Notes under the pieces: generated by a model
What the model saw: the letters and a program-made list of their open reading frames with translations, nothing else
Told to the model about the DNA's origin: nothing
The model's database searches: none
Assembly (NCBI GenBank): GCA_947461325.1
Contig: CANHLD010000004.1
Span: 1 to 24,715 of the forward strand
Reading direction: 5' to 3'
From: Comamonadaceae bacterium
Lineage (GTDB): Bacteria > Pseudomonadota > Gammaproteobacteria > Burkholderiales > Burkholderiaceae_C
Length of the DNA stretch: 24,715 bases
Program-made: the position numbers and the translations under genes
Shown: positions 6,307 through 14,870 of the stretch, piece by piece
Layout of the letters: each line of letters opens with the position of its first letter
Numbering within the stretch: the first letter of the stretch is position 1

Positions 6307-8313
6307 TCATCTGTGAATCCAGACAAACCAGGTCACCAGTCCAAACATGCCCAATATCATCCACAAGGCATAGTGGTAAAGAAAACCAGTTTGCAAGCGA
6401 CGTGCAAAGTTGGCCACCTTGCCAATCACATGCCAGGATCCGTTGACAATAAAGCCATCAATCACACCCTGATCACCGCGTTTCCACAAACCTTGCGCCA
6501 GCCAGCGTGTGCCGCGAGCCAAAATATGTTCGTTGAAGTCGTCCAAGTAATATTTGTTCATCAACAAGGTGTGCAAAGGAGCCGCCCGGCGTTGAATAAA
6601 TGCGGGTACAGCTGGATGGATCATGTACATGTAGAACGCGGTCAATACACCAGCCAAAGCAAAGGCAAAAGGCAATGAAGTGAGCGCATGTTCTGCCATG
6701 GCCAACGGGCTATGGAAAGCCTGTTGCAACTCAGTCAAGGCCGGGTGCGCTGCATGGTTCACAGTGATGGCATCTTTGAAGAAATCACCAAACAACATGT
6801 AATCCATGGTGAAGTAGCCAATGCAAACTGAGGGAATAGCCAACAGCACCAGAGGCACAGTCACCACCCATGGCGATTCATGTGGCTCGTGAGAATGTCC
6901 GTGCTCGTCATGGTGCGCATGCGGGTCTTGATCGAAACGCTCTTTGCCATGAAACACCAAAAAATACATGCGGAAGGAATAAAACGCGGTAACAAACACA
7001 CCGGCTAGCACCGCAAAGTGCGCCCACTGCGCGGCTGGCAGATGGCTGGCAGCCACAGCTTCAATGATGCTGTCTTTGGAATAGAAGCCGGAGAACAACG
7101 GAGTGCCAATGAGTGCCAACGAACCCAACAATGAAGTCAACCAAGTGATGGGCATGTATTTGCGTAACCCACCCATGTAACGGATGTCCTGATTGTGGTG
7201 AACGCCCATGATGACCGAGCCCGCGCCAAGAAATAACAGCGCTTTAAAGAATGCGTGCGTCATCAAATGAAACACCGCCACAGAGTAGGCAGATGCGCCG
7301 AGTGCGACAGTCATGTAACCCAACTGAGACAAGGTGGAATAAGCCACCACGCGCTTGATATCGTTTTGCACAATGCCTAGGAATCCCATGAACAGCGCTG
7401 TAATGGAACCGACGATCAACACCAAATTCAATGCCGTGTCGGATAACTCGAACAAGGGCGACATGCGCGCAACCATGAAGATACCTGCAGTCACCATGGT
7501 GGCCGCGTGGATCAAGGCGGAAATAGGTGTCGGGCCTTCCATGGAATCAGGCAACCATACATGCAAAGGAAATTGCGCTGATTTACCCATGGCGCCAATG
7601 AACAGGCAAATGCAGATCACAGTTACCAGGGACCAATCAGAGCCGGGCAAAGTCAATGAGGACAACTCGTTAGTCTTGGCAAATACTTCGGTGTAATTCA
7701 AGCTTCCGACGTATGCGGCAATCAGCCCGATACCCAAGATAAATCCAAAGTCGCCGACCCGGTTGACTAAAAACGCTTTCATATTGGCAAACACGGCACT
7801 GGGTTTGTTAAACCAAAAACCAATCAGCAGGTAAGACACCAGTCCGACTGCTTCCCAACCGAAGAACAGTTGCAACATGTTGTTACTCATCACCAGCATC
7901 AACATGGCGAACGTAAACAAAGAGATGTAGGCGAAGAAGCGGTTGTAGCCCTCGTCTTCTTCCATGTAACCGATGGTGTAGATGTGCACCATCAGCGAAA
8001 CAAAAGTGACAACGCACATCATCATGGCAGTCAGGCCATCGACCATGAAGCCGATCTCCATTTTCAATTCACCCACTTGCATCCATGTGTAAAGGGTTTC
8101 ATTGAAACGCGCACCTTCAACCACCACGTCATGCAATGTCAACGCTGACAACACAAAAGAAATGAACACGCCAAGAATAGTGAGGCTGTGGGACCAGCGA
8201 CGCCCCAAACCCGCTCCGCCGAGTTGTGTGCCCCAGATACCGGCCAGCAACGAACCCGCCAATGGGGCCAACGCGATGGTAATCAGTGAGGAGGCTTGAA
8301 TGGTTTGGCTCAT
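6307..8313 (-). CDS. nuoL: NADH-quinone oxidoreductase subunit L
   Basis: The most distal antiporter-like proton pump of complex I, 668 residues. It carries the long C-terminal amphipathic 'piston' helix that runs along the other pump subunits, followed by a last membrane helix ending in WFVWIHR. Conserved residues include Glu154 in FFGWEAVGLVSYLLIGFW, Lys244 in GAMGKSAQFPLHVWLPD, and the segment EGPTPISALIHAATMVTAG. A polar loop at about 463-480 is strikingly rich in histidine (7 His between residues 465 and 478). The start codon at 8311-8313 gives the family's usual N-terminus, although its ribosome binding site is weak. It follows nuoK by 14 nt. Confidence 0.97.
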   Translation of the reverse strand: MSQTIQASSLITIALAPLAGSLLAGIWGTQLGGAGLGRRWSHSLTILGVFISFVLSALTLHDVVVEGARFNETLYTWMQVGELKMEIGFMVDGLTAMMMCVVTFVSLMVHIYTIGYMEEDEGYNRFFAYISLFTFAMLMLVMSNNMLQLFFGWEAVGLVSYLLIGFWFNKPSAVFANMKAFLVNRVGDFGFILGIGLIAAYVGSLNYTEVFAKTNELSSLTLPGSDWSLVTVICICLFIGAMGKSAQFPLHVWLPDSMEGPTPISALIHAATMVTAGIFMVARMSPLFELSDTALNLVLIVGSITALFMGFLGIVQNDIKRVVAYSTLSQLGYMTVALGASAYSVAVFHLMTHAFFKALLFLGAGSVIMGVHHNQDIRYMGGLRKYMPITWLTSLLGSLALIGTPLFSGFYSKDSIIEAVAASHLPAAQWAHFAVLAGVFVTAFYSFRMYFLVFHGKERFDQDPHAHHDEHGHSHEPHESPWVVTVPLVLLAIPSVCIGYFTMDYMLFGDFFKDAITVNHAAHPALTELQQAFHSPLAMAEHALTSLPFAFALAGVLTAFYMYMIHPAVPAFIQRRAAPLHTLLMNKYYLDDFNEHILARGTRWLAQGLWKRGDQGVIDGFIVNGSWHVIGKVANFARRLQTGFLYHYALWMILGMFGLVTWFVWIHR

Positions 8314-8327
8314 GTGTGGTGGCAGGG

Positions 8328-8636
8328 TCAGCCCTTGAGGCTATTGAGTTCGTCGACATTGACACTGGATCGGTTTCTAAACAGCAACACCAGAATCGCT
8401 AAACCGATGGCAGATTCAGCAGCAGCCACGGTCAGTATGAAAAAGACAAAAATCTGGCCTTGCATGTCACCCAAATAATGAGAGAACGCCACGAAATTGG
8501 TATTGACTGCCAACAGCATGAGTTCGATAGCCATCAGGAGCACAATCAAATTTTTGCGATTCAGAAAAATGCCTATGACTGACAGTGCAAACAGCACGGC
8601 GCCCAGCGTGAGGTAATGACCCAGAGTGACATTCAT
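8328..8636 (-). CDS. nuoK: NADH-quinone oxidoreductase subunit K
   Basis: Small membrane subunit of complex I (MrpC/ND4L-like), 102 residues with three membrane helices. Its two buried glutamates, part of the central proton-transfer axis, are Glu38 (LLMAIELMLLAVN) and Glu74 (TVAAAESAIGLAI). These correspond to Glu36 and Glu72 of E. coli NuoK. The pattern VNTNFVAFS is also typical. The ATG at 8634-8636 overlaps the nuoJ stop by 4 nt (ATGA), so the two are probably translated by coupling. Confidence 0.97.
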   Translation of the reverse strand: MNVTLGHYLTLGAVLFALSVIGIFLNRKNLIVLLMAIELMLLAVNTNFVAFSHYLGDMQGQIFVFFILTVAAAESAIGLAILVLLFRNRSSVNVDELNSLKG

Positions 8637-9271
8637 GTTTTCGGCTCCTCTGCGGATGGTTCAACCATGGCTTGATGAACCGGATCCATCTTGACCATGC
8701 GCAGTCGATCAGATGACTTGACTTTGACTTGCTCGCCGGGGTTTTGGGCTTTGGTGTCTTTGCGCTCACGCATGGTGAGTGCAATGGCAGCGATGATGGC
8801 CACCAGCAAAATCACAGCAGCAATCTCAAGCGGGTACAAAAAATCGGTATATAAAACTTGTCCCAGTGCTTTAGTGTTGGAGAACTGGTCTGCTCCCGTT
8901 GGATTTTCGGCAACCGCAGGGACACTGCGAAAGCCGCCCAACAGCACAGATGCCAGTTCCAGCGCAAGCACTGCACCGATGGAAGCAGCCAATGGAAAGT
9001 GGTTCCAAAAGCCGCGCTTTAACTCGTCAACATTGACGTCAATCATCATTACTACAAACAAGAACAACACCATGACCGCGCCGACATACACCAACACCAA
9101 AGTGATGGATAAAAACTCTGCCTTGAGCAACATCCAAATACCTGATGCCTGGAAGAAAGCCAAAACCAGATACAAAGCCGCGTGCACAGGATTGCGCGCT
9201 GTGATGACGCGCAGTGCGGCAAACAGCATCACGGCTGAGAAAAGATAGAAAAGCGCTGACTTGACTTCCAT
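8633..9271 (-). CDS. nuoJ: NADH-quinone oxidoreductase subunit J
   Basis: Membrane subunit of complex I (ND6-like), 212 residues. The first five hydrophobic segments hold the family core, including NPVHAALYLVLAFF and the glycine-containing third helix YVGAVMVLFLFVVMM at about 62-76. In other species this helix changes between alpha and pi-bulge forms during turnover. The C-terminal 40 or so residues form a charged cytoplasmic tail (ERKDTKAQNPGEQVKVKSSD) of the type seen in betaproteobacteria. It follows nuoI by 20 nt and overlaps nuoK by 4 nt. Confidence 0.97.
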   Translation of the reverse strand: MEVKSALFYLFSAVMLFAALRVITARNPVHAALYLVLAFFQASGIWMLLKAEFLSITLVLVYVGAVMVLFLFVVMMIDVNVDELKRGFWNHFPLAASIGAVLALELASVLLGGFRSVPAVAENPTGADQFSNTKALGQVLYTDFLYPLEIAAVILLVAIIAAIALTMRERKDTKAQNPGEQVKVKSSDRLRMVKMDPVHQAMVEPSAEEPKT

Positions 9272-9291
9272 GTGCTTATCTGTCCCTGTGG

Positions 9292-9816
9292 TTAGCGGTA
9301 TTTGGCATCGGCTACCTTGTGGGCCGCAATTTGCGGTTCATATTTGTCACCCACGGCCAGCAGCATCTCTTTGGTGAAATACAGATCGCCGCGTTTCTCC
9401 CCGTGGTATTCAAAGATATGGGTTTCGACAATCGAATCAACCGGACAGCTTTCCTCGCAAAAGCCGCAAAAAATGCATTTCGTCAAGTCGATGTCGTAGC
9501 GCGAGGTACGGCGTGAACCGTCTTCACGCACATCGGATTCAATGGTGATGGCCATGGCTGGACACACTGCTTCGCAGAGTTTGCATGCAATGCAGCGCTC
9601 TTCACCGTTCTCGTAGCGGCGAAGCGCGTGCAGGCCGCGAAAGCGTGGACTCAAAGGTGTCTTCTCTTCAGGGAATTGCACTGTGATCTTGCGTGCAAAC
9701 ATGTACTTGCCGGTAATGGCAAAGCCTTTGAAAAACTCAAGCAGCAAAAAACTGGAGAGAAAATCTGCCCATGAAAAAGGCGTGGCCGGCGTGGTGGACG
9801 TGTGCGTGCGCATCAT
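9292..9816 (-). CDS. nuoI: NADH-quinone oxidoreductase subunit I (two [4Fe-4S] ferredoxin)
   Basis: Peripheral-arm subunit holding clusters N6a and N6b, which pass electrons from NuoG to N2 in NuoB. Two complete ferredoxin motifs are present: Cys75/78/81/85 (CIACKLCEAVCP) and Cys114/117/120/124 (CIFCGFCEESCP). The surrounding stretches, for example RFRGLHALRRYENGEERC and EYHGEKRGDLYFTKEML, are the betaproteobacterial form. With ATG at 9814-9816 the protein has 174 residues, about 11 more than the usual 162-163. The extra Thr/Pro-rich N-terminus (MRTHTSTTPATPFS) suggests a lineage-specific extension or a later start. The next ATG (9811-9813) is adjacent. No good Shine-Dalgarno decides between them. 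The gene follows nuoH by 10 nt. Confidence 0.96.
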   Translation of the reverse strand: MMRTHTSTTPATPFSWADFLSSFLLLEFFKGFAITGKYMFARKITVQFPEEKTPLSPRFRGLHALRRYENGEERCIACKLCEAVCPAMAITIESDVREDGSRRTSRYDIDLTKCIFCGFCEESCPVDSIVETHIFEYHGEKRGDLYFTKEMLLAVGDKYEPQIAAHKVADAKYR

Positions 9817-9826
9817 TTTGTTTGCA

Positions 9827-10909
9827 TCAATTCCAAATATTCCATGGAGTTTGCATCCATGTGCCAATCACCACCAACCAGACCAAGGTCACAGGAATGA
9901 AGATTTTCCAACCCAGACGCATGATTTGGTCGTATCGAAAACGCGGGAAAGTAGCCCGCACCCAAAGGAACATGGTAACCACGACAAAAGTTTTGATGGC
10001 CAGCCAGATCCAGCCGGGTACCCATGCCAGATACACCGTATCCAGAGGCGGCAACCAGCCCCCCAAAAACAAAAGCACTGCTATGGTGGATACCAAGATC
10101 ATGTTGGCGTATTCGCCCAAAAAGAACATGGCAAATGACATGCCTGAATATTCAATCATGTGACCCGCCACAATTTCGGATTCACCCTCAACCACGTCAA
10201 ACGGGTGGCGATTGGTTTCAGCTAGGCTAGCGATGAAATAAATGACAAAGATCGGCAGCAAAGGTAACCAGTTCCAAGAGAGAAAACCTAGGCCTTGCGA
10301 AGCAAACATGCCTTTGCTTTGGCCCATGACAATGTCGGTGATATTCATACTGCCCGACACCATCAGCACCACCACCAAACAAAACCCCATGGCGATTTCA
10401 TAACTGACCATTTGCGCAGATGCACGCAATGCGCCCAAAAAAGCGTATTTGGAATTGGACGCCCAACCCGCAATGATGATGCCGTAGACCTCAAGCGAAG
10501 TGATGGCCATGAGAAACAGCAGGCCTGCGTTCACATTAGCCAACACCACGTCAGGGCCGAAAGGTATCACTGCCCAAGCAGCCATCACAGGCATGATGGT
10601 CATGACAGGGCCTAAAAAGAACAAACCCGAACTGGCCTTGGTAGGCAGAATGATTTCTTTGGTCAGAATCTTGAGTGCATCAGCAATCGGTTGTAACAAA
10701 CCACCGGGGCCAGTGCGATTGGGCCCCAGGCGAATTTGCGTGAAGCCAATGGCTTTGCGCTCCCATAAAGTCAAATAAGCCACGCAGCCTAACAAAGGCA
10801 AAACAATCGCCACGATTTTGATCAATATCCAAATGAGCGGCCAAGCAACATTGCCCCACCAGGGATCACTGATCAAGCCCGCGCCCAAGTTGAACAATGA
10901 CTCAACCAT
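9827..10909 (-). CDS. nuoH: NADH-quinone oxidoreductase subunit H
   Basis: Membrane subunit of complex I (ND1-like) that forms the heel of the membrane arm and, with NuoB and NuoD, the quinone chamber; 360 residues, about 8 helices. Signature loops are ERKAIGFTQIRLGPNRTGP (50-68) and AETNRHPFDVVEGESEIVAG (230-249), which line the quinone tunnel and carry its acidic residues. Four in-frame ATGs exist near the 5' end. I chose 10909 because AAGGA lies exactly 7 nt before it and the resulting MVESLFN fits the family. This start overlaps the nuoG stop by 8 nt. Confidence 0.97.
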   Translation of the reverse strand: MVESLFNLGAGLISDPWWGNVAWPLIWILIKIVAIVLPLLGCVAYLTLWERKAIGFTQIRLGPNRTGPGGLLQPIADALKILTKEIILPTKASSGLFFLGPVMTIMPVMAAWAVIPFGPDVVLANVNAGLLFLMAITSLEVYGIIIAGWASNSKYAFLGALRASAQMVSYEIAMGFCLVVVLMVSGSMNITDIVMGQSKGMFASQGLGFLSWNWLPLLPIFVIYFIASLAETNRHPFDVVEGESEIVAGHMIEYSGMSFAMFFLGEYANMILVSTIAVLLFLGGWLPPLDTVYLAWVPGWIWLAIKTFVVVTMFLWVRATFPRFRYDQIMRLGWKIFIPVTLVWLVVIGTWMQTPWNIWN

Positions 10910-13001
10910 GAACATGTCCTTCATGCGCATCGGTGGTGTGTTGCAATGCAGGCGCGCGGCGAACCAAGCTGTCGAGCTGGTAGATGCTGGCAGTCACTGG
11001 CGGCTTTGAAGCAGGTGTCACATCCACCTTGGCTTGGGTGGCATTTGACAACTGCGAATTCGTGTCTTCAGGCAAAGCTACAGCTCGCACGTCTTCGATG
11101 TTTTCAAATTCAAAACCAGGCAACTTCATCATGCTGCCCAAGACGCGCCAGACTTTCCAAGCGGGACGTGTTTCACCCAAGGGTTTCACCACACCGTGAA
11201 AACTTTGGGCCCGACCATCGGTGTTCACAAAGGTGCCGGCTGTTTCGGTAAACGGCGATATGGGCAACAACACATCGCTGATATCAAGGTTGGTTTTGAA
11301 TGGCGACATGGTGACGACCATGTCAATACTCGCTAATGTGTGTGAAGTCACAGCACAGTCGTGCGCCGGTTCTGTGTGCAACAAGAACATGGCTTTCAAA
11401 GAATGGGCTTGCAGCATTTGTGCGGCATTCAACCCGTTGTATAACGGCCGCGCATTCACCAGTTGTGCGCCAACCGTATTTGCGGCTTCGCCGAGGTAAC
11501 CAACGCTGGCACCGGTTTGCACTGCGATGAAATTTGCCAGCGCAAGCAAGCTAGAAGCTTTTTCGTGGTGCGCGGCAGCATTGCCCAGTAAAACAGCTTT
11601 GCGCTCGCCGCTCAAAAGTGAAGTGGCAATGGCTATGGCAACAGGTGAAGAAGCATTGCCGAGCGCAGGGGCTGGTGTGTTTGTCTGCTGAGCCACTGCT
11701 GCGGCGATATCAGCCAAGGCTTGAACCCACACGCTGCTATCCGCTATTGAAATTTCAGACGTAGGCATGGCCCAGTCATAAGCCTCTGCATTCAAAGCAA
11801 GTACTTTGGCACCACGTCGCACGGCCTGGCGAATACGCTGAGCCAACAAGGGGTTGTCCTTGCGAATATTGGAGCCGATGATCAAGGCGCGATTCAGCGA
11901 AGACAAGGAAGCGACCGAAGTGCCAAGCCAACGCACTTTGCCGTCATGCTGGAAATCAGCGGCACGCAAACGACTGTCGATGTTGTCGCTGCCCAAGCCG
12001 CGAATGAACTGGGTTGCCAAATACAACTCTTCCAGGGTGCTGTGCGGGCTGGCCAAACAAGCAATCGCAGAAGCGCCGTGGTCTGTCTTGATATGTTGCA
12101 AGCCGTTGGCAATGTATTCAAGCGCAGTCGACCAATCGACGGTAATCCATTGACCGTCTTGCTTCAACATAGGCTGAGTTAAACGCTCATCGCTGTTCAA
12201 AGCTTCGTAACTAAAGCGGTCGCGGTCTGCGATCCAGCATTCGTTGACATCTTCGTTTTCCAGCGGCACCACACGCATGACGCGGTTGTTTTTCACCTGC
12301 ACAATCAGGTTGGCACCGGTGGCGTCGTGTGGGCTGATGGATTTGCGGCGGCTGAGTTCCCAAGTGCGTGCCTGGTAACGGAATGGCTTGCTGGTCAGAG
12401 CGCCGACCGGGCAAATATCGATCATGTTGCCGGACAACTCAGAGTCAACAGTTTCACCCACGAAAGCTTCAATTTCAGAATGCTCGCCACGCTGAGACAT
12501 GCCGAGTTCCATGCTGCCCGCAATCTCTTGACCGAAACGAACGCAACGCGTGCAATGAATGCAGCGGCTCATCTCTTCCATGCTGATGAGCGGGCCAACG
12601 TCTTTGTGGAACACCACGCGTTTTTCTTCTTCGTAACGCGAAGCGCTGCCGCCATAACCCACGGCCAAATCTTGTAACTGGCATTCGCCGCCTTGGTCGC
12701 AAATGGGGCAATCCAGTGGATGGTTGATGAGCAGAAATTCCATCACCGATTTTTGGGCTTTGATAGCACGCTCTGACTTGGTGTGCACCACCATGCCTTG
12801 CGTCACCGGTGTGGCGCAGGCCGGCATGGGCTTGGGTGCTTTTTCAATATCAACCAAACACATGCGGCAATTGGCCGCGATGCTAAGTTTGCGGTGATAG
12901 CAGAAATGCGGAATAAACGTGCCTGCCTGCTCGGCCGCTTGTATGACCACGCTGCCTTCAGCGACTTGCACGGTCTTGCCGTCGATTTGCAATTCAATCA
13001 T
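10902..13001 (-). CDS. nuoG: NADH-quinone oxidoreductase subunit G
   Basis: Large iron-sulphur subunit of the NADH-dehydrogenase module, 699 residues. Cluster ligands are visible in order. The [2Fe-2S] N1b uses Cys34, Cys45, Cys48 and Cys62. The His-ligated [4Fe-4S] N5 uses His94, Cys98, Cys101 and Cys107. The [4Fe-4S] N4 uses Cys147, Cys150, Cys153 and Cys197 (CIHCTRC, then DICPVGAL). A molybdopterin-oxidoreductase-like domain without a metal site follows from about 210. The off-path cluster N7 of E. coli is absent: the place of its CPxCxxGC motif reads SPHDATGA at 223-230. I chose ATG 12999-13001 because MIELQIDG is the family N-terminus. The open frame runs 39 codons further, inside nuoF. 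The tail is His-rich (HTTDAHEGHVHG). Confidence 0.97.
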   Translation of the reverse strand: MIELQIDGKTVQVAEGSVVIQAAEQAGTFIPHFCYHRKLSIAANCRMCLVDIEKAPKPMPACATPVTQGMVVHTKSERAIKAQKSVMEFLLINHPLDCPICDQGGECQLQDLAVGYGGSASRYEEEKRVVFHKDVGPLISMEEMSRCIHCTRCVRFGQEIAGSMELGMSQRGEHSEIEAFVGETVDSELSGNMIDICPVGALTSKPFRYQARTWELSRRKSISPHDATGANLIVQVKNNRVMRVVPLENEDVNECWIADRDRFSYEALNSDERLTQPMLKQDGQWITVDWSTALEYIANGLQHIKTDHGASAIACLASPHSTLEELYLATQFIRGLGSDNIDSRLRAADFQHDGKVRWLGTSVASLSSLNRALIIGSNIRKDNPLLAQRIRQAVRRGAKVLALNAEAYDWAMPTSEISIADSSVWVQALADIAAAVAQQTNTPAPALGNASSPVAIAIATSLLSGERKAVLLGNAAAHHEKASSLLALANFIAVQTGASVGYLGEAANTVGAQLVNARPLYNGLNAAQMLQAHSLKAMFLLHTEPAHDCAVTSHTLASIDMVVTMSPFKTNLDISDVLLPISPFTETAGTFVNTDGRAQSFHGVVKPLGETRPAWKVWRVLGSMMKLPGFEFENIEDVRAVALPEDTNSQLSNATQAKVDVTPASKPPVTASIYQLDSLVRRAPALQHTTDAHEGHVHG

Positions 13002-14364
13002 GGGGATGGCTCGCGTGTGCCTGCGACGAGACCATGCAGGTCTTGTGCGTGATGTGGTGTTCAAATTCGGCGCGGAAATGTTTGAGCATGCCGCGCACCG
13101 GCATGGCAGCTGCATCACCTAAAGCGCAAATGGTGCGACCCATGATGTTTTCTGCCACGTTGTCCAAAAGGTCCATGTCCGACGGTTTGCCGTGTCCGGT
13201 TTCTATGCGATCTACCATGCGCGACAACCAACCCGTGCCTTCGCGGCAAGGCGTGCACTGACCGCAAGATTCGTGCATGTAAAAAGCAGAAAGGCGTTGC
13301 AGGCTTTTCACCATGCAGCGTGTGTCGTTCAACACGATGACAGCACCCGAACCGAGCATGGACCCAGCCTTGGCTATGGCGTCGTAATCCATGGTGATGT
13401 CCATCATGATAGATGCAGGCAAGACCGGTGCGGACGAACCGCCTGGGATCACCGCTTTCAACGCCCCGCCCTGCACGCCACCGGCGAGTTCGAGTAACTT
13501 TGAAAACGGTGTACCCATGGGGACTTCGTAATTGCCGGGCAATGCAACGTCGCCGCTGACAGAAAAAATCTTAGTGCCGCCGTTGTTCGGTTTGCCGCAG
13601 GCCAGGTATGCAGCGCCGCCGTTACGAATGATCCACGGCACGGCCGCGAATGTTTCGGTGTTGTTGATGGTGGTCGGTTTTCCGTACACGCCAAAGCTCG
13701 CGGGAAATGGAGGCTTGAATCGCGGTTGGCCTTTTTTGCCTTCCAGTGATTCGAGCAACGCAGTTTCTTCGCCACAAATGTAGGCGCCAAAACCGTGAGT
13801 TGCATGCAATTGAAAACTGAATTCACTGCCTTGTATTCGCTCACCCAGAAAACCTGCCGCACGCGCTTGTGCCAAAGCGGCTTCGAAGCGTTCGTAGGTC
13901 TGGAAAATTTCACCGTGAATGTAGTTATAGCCTACGCTGATGCCCATGGCATAAGCCGCGATCGCCATCCCTTCAATCACGATGTGCGGATTGAATTCCA
14001 GAATGTCGCGGTCCTTGCAAGTGCCTGGCTCGCCTTCATCCGAATTGCACACCAAATATTTTTGGCCATTGAACAAGCGGGGCATGAAGCTCCACTTGAG
14101 GCCGGTGGGAAAACCCGCGCCGCCGCGTCCGCGCAAACCGGATTCTTTGACGCAGGCAATGACTTGGTCTTGTGTCCACGCCGCTTCGCCATTTAAGCCA
14201 AGTATGGTGCGCAAGGCTTGGTAACCGCCACGCGAAACATAGTCATTCAAAGACCAGTTGCTGCCATTCAAACCGTCATAAATTTGCGGATTGATGTGGC
14301 GACGATGGAAACATGATTCCAGACCTTTGGCCTGAAATTGGCTGAGTAATTGTTCTACGTTCAT
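12994..14364 (-). CDS. nuoF: NADH-quinone oxidoreductase subunit F (NADH/FMN-binding)
   Basis: Flavoprotein that oxidises NADH and feeds electrons to cluster N3; 456 residues. The FMN/NADH Rossmann-like region contains LRGRGGAGFPTGLKW (78-91) and NSDEGEPGTCKDRD (107-120). YICGEETALLESLEG (196-209) and the NNTET loop (234-238) also belong to the flavin site. Cluster N3 is bound by Cys367, Cys370, Cys373 (ESCGQCTPCREG) and Cys413 (TICALGDAAA). A tail of about 15 residues beyond the conserved HFRAEFEHHI is of no known role. The start ATG overlaps the nuoE stop (ATGA). Confidence 0.98.
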   Translation of the reverse strand: MNVEQLLSQFQAKGLESCFHRRHINPQIYDGLNGSNWSLNDYVSRGGYQALRTILGLNGEAAWTQDQVIACVKESGLRGRGGAGFPTGLKWSFMPRLFNGQKYLVCNSDEGEPGTCKDRDILEFNPHIVIEGMAIAAYAMGISVGYNYIHGEIFQTYERFEAALAQARAAGFLGERIQGSEFSFQLHATHGFGAYICGEETALLESLEGKKGQPRFKPPFPASFGVYGKPTTINNTETFAAVPWIIRNGGAAYLACGKPNNGGTKIFSVSGDVALPGNYEVPMGTPFSKLLELAGGVQGGALKAVIPGGSSAPVLPASIMMDITMDYDAIAKAGSMLGSGAVIVLNDTRCMVKSLQRLSAFYMHESCGQCTPCREGTGWLSRMVDRIETGHGKPSDMDLLDNVAENIMGRTICALGDAAAMPVRGMLKHFRAEFEHHITHKTCMVSSQAHASHPHD

Positions 14365-14870
14365 GTCTTGACCTCCGCCTGTTGCAGACCGTCAATCAAC
14401 TGATCAAGTTTGTCATGGCTCATGAAACTGCACATGCTGCGGTCATTGACCAACAGCACCGGCGCATCAGCGCAAGCGCCCATGCACTCGCCCGGTTGCA
14501 AAGTGAACCTACCGTCCTTGGTGGTCTCACCCACTTCCACACCTAATTTATTGCAGAGGTGCTCGAGAGCTTTTTGTCCACCGCGAAGCTGGCAAGGTAA
14601 ATTGGTACACACATTGATTTTGAATTGTCCAACCGGCTTCTGGTTGAACATGTTGTAGAAGGTAAAGACTTCATGCACTGCCATGACGGGCATTTGAAGC
14701 ACCGCCGCCAGCGCTTTTTCCTGCTCGGGCGTTACAAAGCCGTTTTCTTGCTGAAGTATGGACAAACAGGCAATGACGGCAGACTGCTTCTGGTCGTCCG
14801 GGTATTTGCTCAACTCATGCTGAAAACGCTGCATGGTCTCTGCTGAAAACTGTTCAGCTGCGGTATTCAT
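14361..14870 (-). CDS. nuoE: NADH-quinone oxidoreductase subunit E ([2Fe-2S])
   Basis: Small thioredoxin-like subunit holding cluster N1a next to the FMN in NuoF, 169 residues. The four ligands are Cys88 and Cys93 (NVCTNLPCQLRG) plus Cys129 and Cys133 (GECMGACADAPV). The N-terminal helical half (ALAAVLQMPVMAVHEVFTFYNMF) is the usual NuoE helical domain. The gene overlaps both neighbours by 4 nt, with nuoD upstream and nuoF downstream, which points to coupled translation in equal amounts. Confidence 0.97.
   Translation of the reverse strand: MNTAAEQFSAETMQRFQHELSKYPDDQKQSAVIACLSILQQENGFVTPEQEKALAAVLQMPVMAVHEVFTFYNMFNQKPVGQFKINVCTNLPCQLRGGQKALEHLCNKLGVEVGETTKDGRFTLQPGECMGACADAPVLLVNDRSMCSFMSHDKLDQLIDGLQQAEVKT

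Noticed and set aside
8691..9248. 185-codon plus-strand frame opposite nuoJ
   Set aside because: Ser/Thr/Ala/Asn-rich mirror of hydrophobic membrane codons, as expected for the complement of a membrane protein gene.
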